From: Candidatus Latescibacterota bacterium
GTDB taxonomy: Bacteria; JAAXHH01
Direction of reading: 5' to 3'
Length of the DNA: 64,000 nucleotides
NCBI GenBank assembly: GCA_022821085.1
Contig: JAJEEG010000006.1
Span: forward strand, 2,315,330-2,379,329
In this document: one piece after another, positions 8,368-17,235 of the stretch
How positions within the stretch are numbered: the stretch's first letter is position 1
Layout of the letters: each line of letters begins with the position of its first letter
Position numbers and translations under genes: made by a program
Notes under the pieces: generated by a model
Seen by the model: the letters and a program-made list of their open reading frames with translations, nothing else
Told to the model about the DNA's origin: nothing
The model's database searches: none

Positions 8368-10251
8368 ATGAAAACCGTACCCTGTCCCGTCTTGCTCTTC
8401 GGAATCCTGGCCCTGCTCCTTATGCCCGCGACGGTCCTCGGCCAGTCCAACGCCGACGCCCGTTACATCGTCGAGCACTATGAGAAGAAGGAGCGGTACG
8501 TGCCGATGCGCGACGGATCCAGGCTGTTCACCTCCATCTACGTGCCGAAGGACGATTCACGGACCTATCCCATCCTGCTGCAGCGCACGCCCTACAGCGT
8601 GGCGCCCTACGGGGCGGCGTACAGGACGCGGATCGGGCCGTCCATGCTGTTCGCCCGCGACGGGTACATCATCGTCTACCAGGACGTGCGCGGCCGCATG
8701 ATGTCGGAAGGGGAATTCGAGGCCGTGCGTCCCCACGATCCGGACAAGGCGTCGGACACCGACATCGACGAGAGCACCGATACCTACGATACGGTCTCCT
8801 GGCTGCTCGAAAACGTACCCAATCACAACGGCCGCGTGGGCGTATGGGGCATTTCGGCGCCGGGCTTCTACGCCACCCACGCCCTGATCGACGCTCATCC
8901 CGCCGTCAAGATCGTTTCCCCCCAGGCGCCGGTGACCGACTGGTGGATCGGCGACGATCGCCACCACAACGGCGCGTTCCAGCTGCAGGCGAGCTTCAGT
9001 TTCCTGTCCTTCTACGGCGCACCGCGTCCCGCGCCCACGACCCGGCGGGCCACGGGCTTCCGGGACTACGGCACGCCGGACGGATACCGCTGGTACCTGG
9101 ATCTCGGGCCTCTGTCGAACGTCAACGAGAAATACCTGCACGGGGAGAACAAGATCTGGAACGCCATGATGGAGCATCCGGACTACGACGCGTTCTGGCA
9201 GGCCCGCACGCCGCTGCCCCACCTGAAAGGCGTGAAGCCGGCGGTGCTCGTGGTGGGCGGGTTCTTCGACGCCCAGGACCTGTACGGCCCGCTGAAGACG
9301 TACGCCGCCGTGGAAAACAACAACCCGGGCGTCGTGAACCACCTCGTCATGGGACCGTGGTGGCACGGCGGGTGGGCGCGGGGCAGCGGCCTGCGGTACC
9401 AGGACATCTATTTCGGACAGCCCACGGCGGCGCATTACCGGGAAGCCATCGAACTGCCCTTTTTCAACCACTACCTGAAGGACGGCCCCGATCCGCTGCT
9501 GCCTGAAGCCAGCATCTTCATCACGGGTTCGAACCAGTGGCACGCCTTCGACCACTGGCCGCCCGGGGAGGCGCGCGAGGCGAACCTCTACCTGGCGCCC
9601 GACGGCGGCCTGTCCTTCGACCGGCCAACGGGCGCGGACGACTACGCCGAGTACGTCAGCGATCCCGCGAAACCCGTGCCCCACACCTCCCAGATCGTCA
9701 TCAACCGGGACGACCGGTACCTCATCCAGGACCAGCGGTTCGCGGAATCACGGACCGACGTGCTGGTTTTCGAGTCCGATGTGCTGCGGGAGGACGTCAC
9801 CGTGGCCGGCGATCTGTTCGCCAATCTGTACGTGACCACGACGGGGGAGGACGCGGATTTCATCGTCAAGCTGATCGACGTGTATCCCGATACGGCGAGC
9901 TACGCGGGCGAGAACCCCATGAACGTGAAGATGGGCGGGTTCCAGCTCATGGTTCGGGGTGAGGTCATGCGGGCGCGTTACCGGAACAGTTTCACCTATC
10001 CCGAGCCGATGGAGCCGGGCAGCGTCACGCAAATCGAATTCGACATGCAGGACGTCGCACACACCTTCAAGGCGGGGCACCGCATGATGGTGCAGGTGCA
10101 GAGCACGTGGTTCCCCATGGTGGACCGCAATCCCCAGACCTGGGTACCGAGTATCTACGAAGCGAAAGAAGAGGACTACCAGGCGGCCACGCACCGCGTG
10201 TACTTCTCGCGGAGCGCGCCTTCACACCTGAAGATGAAGCTGCTGGAATGA
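8368..10251 (+). CDS. CocE/NonD family serine hydrolase, exported
   Basis: Alpha/beta hydrolase of 627 aa. A signal peptide covers about residues 1-25 (hydrophobic FGILALLLMPATVLG, then Q). The X-Pro dipeptidyl-peptidase/cocaine esterase fold follows: RDGSRLFTSIYVP near the start, the nucleophile elbow VGVWGISAPG with Ser163, and a C-terminal jelly-roll domain (about 420-625) with the typical MVQVQSTWFPMVDRNPQ. Members cleave esters, amides or X-Pro peptides. The substrate is not predictable, and periplasmic action is inferred from the signal. AGGAG 9 nt before the ATG supports the start. Confidence 0.92.
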   Translation: MKTVPCPVLLFGILALLLMPATVLGQSNADARYIVEHYEKKERYVPMRDGSRLFTSIYVPKDDSRTYPILLQRTPYSVAPYGAAYRTRIGPSMLFARDGYIIVYQDVRGRMMSEGEFEAVRPHDPDKASDTDIDESTDTYDTVSWLLENVPNHNGRVGVWGISAPGFYATHALIDAHPAVKIVSPQAPVTDWWIGDDRHHNGAFQLQASFSFLSFYGAPRPAPTTRRATGFRDYGTPDGYRWYLDLGPLSNVNEKYLHGENKIWNAMMEHPDYDAFWQARTPLPHLKGVKPAVLVVGGFFDAQDLYGPLKTYAAVENNNPGVVNHLVMGPWWHGGWARGSGLRYQDIYFGQPTAAHYREAIELPFFNHYLKDGPDPLLPEASIFITGSNQWHAFDHWPPGEAREANLYLAPDGGLSFDRPTGADDYAEYVSDPAKPVPHTSQIVINRDDRYLIQDQRFAESRTDVLVFESDVLREDVTVAGDLFANLYVTTTGEDADFIVKLIDVYPDTASYAGENPMNVKMGGFQLMVRGEVMRARYRNSFTYPEPMEPGSVTQIEFDMQDVAHTFKAGHRMMVQVQSTWFPMVDRNPQTWVPSIYEAKEEDYQAATHRVYFSRSAPSHLKMKLLE

Positions 10252-10254
10252 GGA

Positions 10255-11418
10255 TCAGACGAAGTTGAATCCATACCAGGGTAGCTGGATGGGGAATACG
10301 CGCTCCAGCGCGGTCCGGAGCAGCCCGGTGGGTAACTTCTCGATGGGGTCCGGATCGGGCGGCGCCACGCCGAAGACGAGGGCGCCAAGGTCGCACGACG
10401 CCACGGTATGATCCTTGCCGCCGCATCGAAATACTACCGAGTCCGCTGAAACCTCCCACGTCAATACGCCCTGTCCCAGCACGTCCGTGATGTAGTCCTC
10501 GAATACCTGCAGCAGCTGTTCCGGTTGGAGAACGAGTACCGTGCCCGTGAATCCCTGGGGCGACGCGGTCACGCCGTGGGGCCGGAGCATGGAGGCCAGT
10601 TCATGGTCGGATGACGTGGTGACGATCTCGATGCAGTCCACGCCGTAGCGGTCGTACAGGCACGGCAGCGCGCGCACCAGCGCGGACCGGGAACCGGCTA
10701 TTTCGGCCAGCCTGGCCCTGCTCGCTTCGTCTTCCCGGTCGGGCCGGCGTTTCTGGATGCCCGCGTAGGCCACCGGGCGGCCTTCCTCGCGAATCACCAA
10801 CGTCTCCCCGTCCCGGTCGCAGATCCATGCGGCGTCGACCGCCATCCGGAGGTCGGTCGTAGATCGTACGTATCGGCTGGGCTCTTCCGCGTACAGCCGG
10901 GTCATTCCGTGCAGGTCCTCCGTTTCGGCGCGACAGATATGCCTATCATCCGCGTCCGAATCACCCGCGGCCGAACCATCACCGGCGGGCAGCGTATCCC
11001 GGGGGACCGAAAAAAGGGCATATTGGCCGATGCGCTTTGCGCCCAGGCGAGTGTACAGTCCCCTTCCGCCCGATATGGGCATGAGCACGGCGTCCTGTTC
11101 GACGGCCTTCAGGACCGCCGCTTCCATCAACTGCGTCGCCAGTCCCTGCCCCCTGTGCGATTCATAGGTCGCCACCGCGCCGATGCTCATCGTGGACATC
11201 CGGCACCCGAGCACGGAGATGTCCCGCGTCAATGCACCCACGTGGGAGACCACGACGCCGTCGTCGACCATGACGAAAAGGTGATCATAGTTCTCCGGTG
11301 CAAAGAGCAGCGGATACTGCTCCTCCATGCGTCCCACGCCGTCGCTACGGAAAACGGTGTTGACCAGCGTGCAGAGTGAAGCGAACTCCTGCGCCTTCAA
11401 TCCTCTCGGGCCTTCCAT
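10255..11418 (-). CDS. GNAT acetyltransferase with C-terminal SCP2-like domain (Eis-like)
   Basis: Protein of 387 aa. The N-terminal GNAT domain has the acetyl-CoA loop HRGQGLA at 88-94, after the strand MSIGAVATYES. A second acetyltransferase-like part covers about 150-260. A C-terminal sterol-carrier-like fold (about 275-387) includes VLTWEVSADSVVFRCGG. This layout is that of the Eis/enhanced-intracellular-survival type of N-acetyltransferase, which acetylates amines, sometimes aminoglycosides. It converges on the CocE gene with only 3 nt between the stops. GGAGGAG before the ATG supports the start. Confidence 0.83.
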   Translation of the reverse strand: MEGPRGLKAQEFASLCTLVNTVFRSDGVGRMEEQYPLLFAPENYDHLFVMVDDGVVVSHVGALTRDISVLGCRMSTMSIGAVATYESHRGQGLATQLMEAAVLKAVEQDAVLMPISGGRGLYTRLGAKRIGQYALFSVPRDTLPAGDGSAAGDSDADDRHICRAETEDLHGMTRLYAEEPSRYVRSTTDLRMAVDAAWICDRDGETLVIREEGRPVAYAGIQKRRPDREDEASRARLAEIAGSRSALVRALPCLYDRYGVDCIEIVTTSSDHELASMLRPHGVTASPQGFTGTVLVLQPEQLLQVFEDYITDVLGQGVLTWEVSADSVVFRCGGKDHTVASCDLGALVFGVAPPDPDPIEKLPTGLLRTALERVFPIQLPWYGFNFV

Positions 11419-11452
11419 ATGGCCGACTCCTCCGGTTAACTCCGCTGCTACG

Positions 11453-11542
11453 CTCGAGGACCGGACCTGACCTGCCCGCGGCGCACCAGGGCGGTCCCGG
11501 CCTGCCGGTTACGCACCAGGGCCGTCCTGGCCTGCCCGCGGC
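11453..11542. repeat. 30-bp tandem repeat, about three copies, upstream of queE
   Basis: Units start near 11453, 11483 and 11513. The second and third share GCACCAGGGC at their starts, and all three end in variants of CCTGCC followed by GCGGC or GGTTAC. The array fills most of the gap between the acetyltransferase gene and queE, which are divergent. Confidence 0.7.
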
Positions 11543-11641
11543 GCTTTGAAAACCAGTCCACGCTCTATATATTCCCGATAGAATAGGGTGTCAAGCACGA
11601 GGCGGCATATAAACGCGGCGTATAGACGCGGCGTACAGATC

Positions 11642-12328
11642 ATGTTCATTTCCGAGATCTTTCATTCCATTCAGGGCGAGGGCCTGCTGACCGGCGTTCC
11701 CTCCGTCTTCATCCGTACCTCCGGATGCAACCTTCGGTGCCGCTGGTGCGACACGCCCTACACGTCCTGGTCGCCCGAGGGCGATGAGCGCTCCGTGGAC
11801 GAAATCATGGCGGACATTGCCGGTTTTCCCTCCCGCCACGCGGTGATTACGGGCGGCGAACCACTGCTCATGAAGGATCTGCCCGACCTGACCGAAAAAC
11901 TCGCCGACGCGGGATATCATGTGACCATCGAGACCGCGGGTACCGTGTACGCCGACCTGCGCTGCGACCTGGCCTCCCTCAGTCCCAAGCTGTCCAATTC
12001 CACGCCCTGGACTGAAGAAGACGGGAAGTATGCCCGGAACCACGAAAAACTGCGGATCAACCTGCCCGTCCTCGGCAACTTCATGGCGGCCTATCCCTAC
12101 CAGTTGAAGTTCGTGGTCGACCGCCAGGAAGACCTGGACGAAGTCGAATCGCTCCTCGCGGACCTGGACGAGGTCGACCGGACCCGGGTGCTCCTCATGC
12201 CCCAGGGGCGCACGGCCGGGGAGTTGAGCAGCAAAGGCGCGTGGGTCGCCGAGGCCTGCAAATCCCACGGGTTCCGGTACTGCCCGCGAGTGCATATCGA
12301 CCTCTACGGGGACACCCGCGGGACCTGA
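11642..12328 (+). CDS. queE: 7-carboxy-7-deazaguanine synthase (radical SAM)
   Basis: Makes the deazaguanine core of queuosine from carboxytetrahydropterin. It has 228 aa from the ATG at 11642 (MFISEIFHSIQGEG); an upstream GTG at 11588 would add 18 residues and is not needed. The radical-SAM cluster motif is C29-x3-C33-x2-C36. HSIQGEGLLTGVPSVFIRTSGCN before it and ITGGEPLL after it are QueE hallmarks. No queC, queD or queF is nearby, so the pathway genes must be elsewhere. Confidence 0.93.
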   Translation: MFISEIFHSIQGEGLLTGVPSVFIRTSGCNLRCRWCDTPYTSWSPEGDERSVDEIMADIAGFPSRHAVITGGEPLLMKDLPDLTEKLADAGYHVTIETAGTVYADLRCDLASLSPKLSNSTPWTEEDGKYARNHEKLRINLPVLGNFMAAYPYQLKFVVDRQEDLDEVESLLADLDEVDRTRVLLMPQGRTAGELSSKGAWVAEACKSHGFRYCPRVHIDLYGDTRGT

Positions 12329-12334
12329 CGTCCG

Positions 12335-12417
12335 CCTGTTTCTCCCTTGTCCGCGAGCCGTCTGCGACATAGACGCCAGCCTGTTTCTCGCTTGCCTGCG
12401 GGCCGTCTGCGCCATAT
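12335..12417. repeat. 45-bp tandem duplication upstream of the SMP-30 gene
   Basis: CCTGTTTCTC begins at 12335 and again at 12380. The copies stay similar through GCCGTCTGCG(A/C)CATA. The repeat occupies the gap between queE and the lactonase gene, ending about 60 bp before the latter's start. Confidence 0.7.
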
Positions 12418-12477
12418 CTTGTGCCGTTGCGTCGAAGCCGATCGAATGGATACTACACGCCTCATCTCGGAGCGGAT

Positions 12478-13407
12478 ATGAACGACCATGACAGGGACTG
12501 GGACCGGGGACTCGTGAGTTATCCCGATCCCGATGTCGAAACGATCGACGACCGGTTCAAGCCCTACGTGCTGCACACGGCCGGGATCGAGCGGCTGTTC
12601 ACCGGGACGCGGTGGTCGGAAAGCCCCGTCTGGATCGGCGACGCACGCTGCCTGGTCTGGAGCGACATCCCCAACAACCGCCTGCTGCGGTGGGACGAAG
12701 AGACCGGCGCGGTGACCGTCTTTCGCAAGCCGTCCAACAACACCAACGGCAACACGCGGGACCGCGAGGGCCGGCTGGTCTCCTGCGAGCACGACACCCG
12801 GCGGGTGACCCGCACGGAACACGACGGCACGATCACCGTGCTGATCGACCGGTTCGACGGCAAGCAGCTCAACGCGCCGAACGACGTGGTGGTGCACTCC
12901 GACGGCTCGGTCTGGTTCACCGACCCGGGGTACGGCATCCTGATGAATTACGAAGGGCACAAAGCCGAATTCGAACAGCCCACCCGGGTGTATCGACTAG
13001 ACCCGGTCACGGGCGGCGCGACCGTCATTGCCGACGACTTCCTGCGACCGAATGGGCTCTGTTTCTCGCCCGATGAATCACGTCTATACGTTGTAGATAC
13101 AGGCGCATCACACGACCCCAACGGACCCGCCCATATCAGGATACTGGATATTGAAGGTACCCGCGCCACGAGCTCCCGCGTATTCACCGACATGAAACCG
13201 GCCTCTTCCGACGGCATCCGGACCGACGTGGACGGCAACCTGTGGGCCGCCTCCGGCTGGGGCGGACCGGACACGAACGGCGTGGTCTGCTTCTCTCCGG
13301 AAGGCGAAAGACTGGGCATGATCCACCTGCCCGAGCCCTGCGCCAACCTGTGCTTCGGCGGCGTGAAGAAGAACCGCCTCTTTATGGCCGCCAGCCAGTC
13401 GCTGTAG
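12478..13407 (+). CDS. SMP-30/gluconolactonase family protein, shortened by an in-frame TAG
   Basis: Six-bladed beta-propeller lactonase of 309 aa from ATG 12478 (GGAGCGG before it). Family signatures present: ESPVWIGDARCLVWSDIPNNRLLRW, the metal-binding LNAPNDVVVHSDGSVWFTDPGYG, and RPNGLCFSPDESRLYVVDTG. It hydrolyses sugar lactones such as gluconolactone. The ORF ends MAASQSL at a TAG (13405-13407), where the family usually continues with Tyr. Reading through gives 12 more codons, ALYVEAQGVQWP, up to a TGA at 13444 that overlaps the next gene as ATGA. That looks like the original end. The propeller is otherwise complete, so some function may remain. Confidence 0.85.
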   Translation: MNDHDRDWDRGLVSYPDPDVETIDDRFKPYVLHTAGIERLFTGTRWSESPVWIGDARCLVWSDIPNNRLLRWDEETGAVTVFRKPSNNTNGNTRDREGRLVSCEHDTRRVTRTEHDGTITVLIDRFDGKQLNAPNDVVVHSDGSVWFTDPGYGILMNYEGHKAEFEQPTRVYRLDPVTGGATVIADDFLRPNGLCFSPDESRLYVVDTGASHDPNGPAHIRILDIEGTRATSSRVFTDMKPASSDGIRTDVDGNLWAASGWGGPDTNGVVCFSPEGERLGMIHLPEPCANLCFGGVKKNRLFMAASQSL

Positions 13408-13442
13408 GCCCTCTACGTCGAAGCCCAGGGGGTGCAGTGGCC

Positions 13443-14288
13443 ATGACGTGTCTACACGCCCCCGATAACGGGTCCATGCTCATATTCGATTTCGACGGGG
13501 TCCTGCTGAACTCCGTCGTGGAGATGTCGATCACGGCCTACAATACGGTCACCGGCGGACTGGCCACATCGCCGGACGACCTTCCCGGCAACGCGGCGGC
13601 GCTCTTCGTGACCAACCGGTACCACGTCCAGCCGGCCGGCGACGCGATCAACCTGATGGCCTGGTGCGTGGAAAACGCCGGCCTGCCCGGCAATCACCGG
13701 CTGGATCCGGCGGAATACCGGGCGATCCGCGAAGCGTCGGACGTTCCCCTGAAGGAGCGCACGGTACGGTTCTTCGCGGCCCGCAAGCGGTTCGTCGCCC
13801 ATGACCCCGTCGAGTGGGCGTCGCTCAACACCGTGTACCAGCCGGTCTGGGACGAACTGAGGGGGCTGGACGCCGAGGGGATCGTGATCCTGACCAACAA
13901 GAACCGGGAGGCCACCGTGACCCTGTGTCACCACTTTGGCCTGCCCGTCCCTCCGGAGAACGTGTACGCGGGCGATCACGGGGCCACCAAGATCGAGAAC
14001 CTGGAGGCGATCGATGCTCGGTTCGGCCGGGAGCGGTACGGGTTCGTCGACGATTCCATCGGCAACCTGGAGGAGCTCGACGCCCGTTTCAACGCCGGGG
14101 AGCCCGGTAACGCCGGGGAGCCCGGTAACGCCGGTGGGCCCATGCTCGAACTGATGCTGGCTTCCTGGGGGTACATCGGACCGGACGACCACGCACTGGC
14201 CCGCCGCGCAGGGTACGCCATCCTCGACCAGGCCGGCCTCATCGCCCGCATCGCATCGATGAAGGGCGTCGAAATGGAAAGCCCATGA
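13443..14288 (+). CDS. HAD superfamily hydrolase
   Basis: Protein of 281 aa starting MTCLHAPDNGSMLIFDFDGV. The DFDGV motif gives the nucleophile and acid Asp pair. ILTNKNRE is motif II. YGFVDDSIGNLEELDARF carries the metal-binding acidic residues of motif IV. It starts within the ancestral stop of the SMP-30 gene (ATGA at 13443) and overlaps the following kinase by ATGA at 14285, so the three form one transcription unit. An 18-bp duplication inserts NAGEPG repeats at about residues 217-232. Likely a phosphatase acting on a sugar phosphate, from context only. Confidence 0.82.
   Translation: MTCLHAPDNGSMLIFDFDGVLLNSVVEMSITAYNTVTGGLATSPDDLPGNAAALFVTNRYHVQPAGDAINLMAWCVENAGLPGNHRLDPAEYRAIREASDVPLKERTVRFFAARKRFVAHDPVEWASLNTVYQPVWDELRGLDAEGIVILTNKNREATVTLCHHFGLPVPPENVYAGDHGATKIENLEAIDARFGRERYGFVDDSIGNLEELDARFNAGEPGNAGEPGNAGGPMLELMLASWGYIGPDDHALARRAGYAILDQAGLIARIASMKGVEMESP
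14091..14141 (+). repeat. In-frame 18-bp tandem repeat in the HAD gene
   Basis: AACGCCGGGGAGCCCGGT occurs at 14091-14108 and 14109-14126, followed by a degenerate third copy. It encodes Asn-Ala-Gly-Glu-Pro-Gly repeats in a loop after motif IV. Confidence 0.85.
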
Positions 14289-15301
14289 ACCGCGGACCGG
14301 ACAGCAACCCCGGCAGTGCGCTCGAGGTCATCGATCGTCTACCGGAACTGCGCGCCCTCGTTGTCGGGGACGTCATGCTCGACGTGTACGAGTTCTGCCG
14401 CACCGAGGACAGCAAGCCCATCGATTCGGAGAAGGCGGGAAAGCGGGCCTACCAGGCGCAGGAGACGATCAAGGTGCTGGGCGGCGCGGGCAACGTGGCC
14501 GCCAACCTGGCTTCCCTGGACGTACGCACCACCCTCGTGGGCGTGACCGGCGACGACGAACATTACTTCAAGATAAGGGAGCTCGCCGACGGTTTATCCA
14601 TCCGCCACGGCCTGATCCGGGACGGCGGCCGGCCTACCACGACCAAGGTCCGGCTGTACCTGGACGACGACTACCTGCTGCGCCGCGATTCCGAGTGCAC
14701 CGACCGTGTGGACGGAAGGATCTCGGCCGCGCTGGTGAAAGAAGTCCTTCGCGTGCTTCCGGAAACCGACGTGGTGGTCCTGAGCGACTACGACAAGGGC
14801 GTCTTTACCGCGGAGAACGCCGGCCAGATCATCCGCGAATGCCGCCTCCACGAAATCCCCGTCGTGGTCGATTTCAAGCCGGGCAACCGGGAAGCCTTCT
14901 CCGGCGTGGACATCATCGCGCCGAACGCCGCCGAGGCCGCCGCGCTCATCGGCGGATTTTCCATGGACCGGCTGGAAACCGACTGCCGGCGCCTGCACGC
15001 CGCGCTGGGCTGCCGGAACACGGTCGTCACCCTCGGCGAGGACGGACTCTGCGGCGTGGGCACAGACGGGTTCTTCCACGCACCCGGGCATCGGGTAAAG
15101 CCCGTGGACAAGGTCGGCTGCGGCGACACGGTACGGGCGGCACTCGCCATCGGCGCGGCGCTGGGACTTACCCTCGAGGAGTCGGGAGTGCTCGCCAACG
15201 ACGCGGCGGCCGTCATCGTGCAGAAACCGGCCACGTCCGTCCTTTCCCGGCGCGAACTGCACGATTTCGTGGCGCGGAACTTCGTGCGGGCCGGGACGTA
15301 A
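14285..15301 (+). CDS. PfkB family sugar kinase, RfaE1/HldE kinase-domain type
   Basis: Ribokinase-fold enzyme of 338 aa. LGGAGNVAANLASLDVRTTLVGVTGDDE near the start and VVVLSDYDKGVFT in the middle are typical of D-glycero-beta-D-manno-heptose-7-phosphate kinases. The catalytic motif reads KVGCGDTVRAALA, with Cys replacing the middle Ala of GAGDT. There is no nucleotidyltransferase half, so it matches a stand-alone HldA. It overlaps the HAD gene by ATGA. A role in ADP-heptose supply for lipopolysaccharide is plausible, but other heptose or sugar substrates cannot be ruled out. Confidence 0.83.
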   Translation: MNRGPDSNPGSALEVIDRLPELRALVVGDVMLDVYEFCRTEDSKPIDSEKAGKRAYQAQETIKVLGGAGNVAANLASLDVRTTLVGVTGDDEHYFKIRELADGLSIRHGLIRDGGRPTTTKVRLYLDDDYLLRRDSECTDRVDGRISAALVKEVLRVLPETDVVVLSDYDKGVFTAENAGQIIRECRLHEIPVVVDFKPGNREAFSGVDIIAPNAAEAAALIGGFSMDRLETDCRRLHAALGCRNTVVTLGEDGLCGVGTDGFFHAPGHRVKPVDKVGCGDTVRAALAIGAALGLTLEESGVLANDAAAVIVQKPATSVLSRRELHDFVARNFVRAGT

Positions 15302-15367
15302 AACCTTGTACATTCAACAAAAAGCGGATAGTATTTACATAAGCGTGAAAGCATACGTCAGCGTGTT

Positions 15368-15411
15368 CGGCAGGAGACGAACGGCCAGGAGACGAACGGG
15401 CAGGAGACGAA
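15368..15411 (+). repeat. Three tandem copies of a 15-bp unit that contains AGGAG
   Basis: Units cover 15368-15381, 15382-15396 and 15397-15411, each reading CGGNCAGGAGACGAA with small changes. The last AGGAG (15402-15406) lies 7 nt before the lipoprotein ATG at 15414 and is the working ribosome-binding site. The first two are spare copies farther upstream. Confidence 0.85.
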
Positions 15412-15413
15412 CA

Positions 15414-16244
15414 ATGATACGCTTGAGTCTGTTTGCCGCGGGTATCGCGCTGGTCGCGATGGCCTGCAAGTCCGGTCCGACCATAGACGGCACGGACGCC
15501 GAGACCTTCGACGCCTCCATCGCCGAGGTCAAGGCCACCCTCTCCGAGGAGGACCAGGCAAGACTCGACGACGTGCTGGATGCGTTCGAGTATCTTTACA
15601 GCGACAACGTGATCAGCTCGCTGAACGCTTCGGACGCCATCCGGAACCGGATCCGCGGCCGGTTGGACGGCATGGACGCGGGGGACATCTTCGCGGAGTG
15701 GAACGAGCGGGTGAACAAGGCCATCGAGGCCCTCGAGGAGAAGCAGGAGAACACGGATACCGCCATGGCGAGTCTGAAGGACGTGCGGGTACGGGGGGTC
15801 GAATACTACGTGCAGCGGGGCCAGAACGTCGTGAAACTATCCATTCACAACCGGACGGAACACCGGATCTCCAAGGTGTACTTCCGTGGATCGCTTATGA
15901 GAAGGGAACCCCGGAAGTGGATCCTGGACGACGACTTCAACTACAACATCCGGCACACGGAGGGCAAGGATCTTGGACCGGACGAACGGGCCGTCTGGAA
16001 TTTCGCCCTGCTTTCGCCCGTCTGGAAGAAGGCTCCGGAGGACGTGGACAACCTCTTTCTGTACGTGATCGTCACGCGAATCGACGGCGCGCCCGAGCAA
16101 CCCATCTACGACGCCTACACGGATCGTTTCACGCCCAAGGACAGAAGACGGCTCCGACGGCTGGTTTCCCTCAAGGAATCCATCGGGACGTTCGAGCCCG
16201 AACCCGAGATTGATCCCGAGTCCGAAGAGACCTCATCCCGCTAG
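15414..16244 (+). CDS. Hypothetical lipoprotein
   Basis: Protein of 276 aa from ATG 15414. The upstream in-frame extension is repeat sequence and was excluded. The signal MIRLSLFAAGIALVAMAC ends in a lipobox with Cys18. An alpha-helical region (about 30-115) rich in Glu and Asp precedes a beta-rich domain (about 120-235) beginning VRGVEYYVQRGQNVVKLSIHN. The tail is acidic (EPEPEIDPESEE). The N-terminal half resembles lipoproteins of the DUF6694 kind, but I am not sure. Its stop overlaps that of the convergent channel gene by 4 bp. Confidence 0.75.
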   Translation: MIRLSLFAAGIALVAMACKSGPTIDGTDAETFDASIAEVKATLSEEDQARLDDVLDAFEYLYSDNVISSLNASDAIRNRIRGRLDGMDAGDIFAEWNERVNKAIEALEEKQENTDTAMASLKDVRVRGVEYYVQRGQNVVKLSIHNRTEHRISKVYFRGSLMRREPRKWILDDDFNYNIRHTEGKDLGPDERAVWNFALLSPVWKKAPEDVDNLFLYVIVTRIDGAPEQPIYDAYTDRFTPKDRRRLRRLVSLKESIGTFEPEPEIDPESEETSSR

Positions 16245-17116
16245 TTCGCTCCTTCCGCCTGGTTCGCTCCTTCCGCTGAACCGATATACCGGTCCACCGT
16301 ATCGGCGAAGATCAGGAACTGCGGGTTGTTTCGATGGGTCTCCCGCAGGGCCTGCACCGTGCGACCTTCCGGCCCTTCATCGTGAAACCCCCTGCAGTAC
16401 GCCTCCATGAGCGACGGGTCCAGCGGCTGCCGCGAGTCATGGAAGCTGTCCGCGAAAAACCCGAAGATCATGCCTACGATACCGATGCCCACCATCATCA
16501 TCAGGACGGTGGCCCCCTGACCCAGGGGAGTGACCGGGTACTTGTCCCCGTACCCCACCGTGGTGGAGGTCACCACGGCCCACCAGATGCTGTCGCCGTA
16601 GACATTGAATACCTCCGGCTGGGCACGGCGCTCCACCTCGTAGATCACGGTGGAACTGATCATCAGGTACATGATGGTGATTAGGAAGATGGGAATGACC
16701 CGGACGCGATTGGTATACATGGACCGGGCGAACTCCGCCAGTTTGGGGCTGTACCGGAACATCTTGAGCAGACGGAGCGTCCGCGCGCCGCGCACCAGGC
16801 CGAGTTGCTCCTGGGTCAGGCCGGGATAGAATCCGATCCAGAAGGGCAGGATGCTGACCAGGTCGATCAACCCGAGCCCACTGCGCAGGTACTTCCCCTT
16901 GTGCGGCGCCAGCTTGATGCGCAGCGCGTATTCCAGGGTGAAGAACCCGGCGATGACCCGTTCGATCCAGATGAACCCCGCCCAGGCGCCGGCGTCCAGG
17001 CTGCTGCGCGTCTGGGTATACTGCAACTCGATGAAATAGAGGATCATGTTGACGGCCAGTACGTAGGGACCGAAACGGTGTACGGCCGCAAGGAGGGAGG
17101 ACAGGATTCCCGGCAT
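16241..17116 (-). CDS. Voltage-gated-type potassium channel / ion transporter
   Basis: Membrane protein of 291 aa with six transmembrane segments. S4 carries spaced arginines in RGARTLRLLKMFRYS (about 109-123). The pore loop has the K+ selectivity filter TVGYGD at 186-191. S6 follows at about 200-222. AGGAGG sits 6 nt before the ATG. The C-terminus ends in a duplicated AEGAN from an 18-bp repeat at 16244. It is the last gene of the TAXI-DUF2491-PspA operon, separated from PspA by 119 bp. Channels beside PspA/IM30 genes suggest a part in keeping membrane potential under envelope stress, as inference. Confidence 0.88.
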   Translation of the reverse strand: MPGILSSLLAAVHRFGPYVLAVNMILYFIELQYTQTRSSLDAGAWAGFIWIERVIAGFFTLEYALRIKLAPHKGKYLRSGLGLIDLVSILPFWIGFYPGLTQEQLGLVRGARTLRLLKMFRYSPKLAEFARSMYTNRVRVIPIFLITIMYLMISSTVIYEVERRAQPEVFNVYGDSIWWAVVTSTTVGYGDKYPVTPLGQGATVLMMMVGIGIVGMIFGFFADSFHDSRQPLDPSLMEAYCRGFHDEGPEGRTVQALRETHRNNPQFLIFADTVDRYIGSAEGANQAEGAN

Positions 17117-17235
17117 GGTTTGCCTCCTGGGAGAATGCGGTGGGCTTTCCTGATGGCGTCAGGCTCATATGCGAAAGGCCCACCGTCCGCGTTGTCGCAT
17201 CGAGTGAGCCTTTGAATTCAGGTCCTGTGGCGGTC

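Noticed and set aside
13405-13407. TAG in the SMP-30 gene as pyrrolysine
   Set aside because: No pyrrolysine genes or context; the expected residue is Tyr, so a nonsense change or read-through is simpler.
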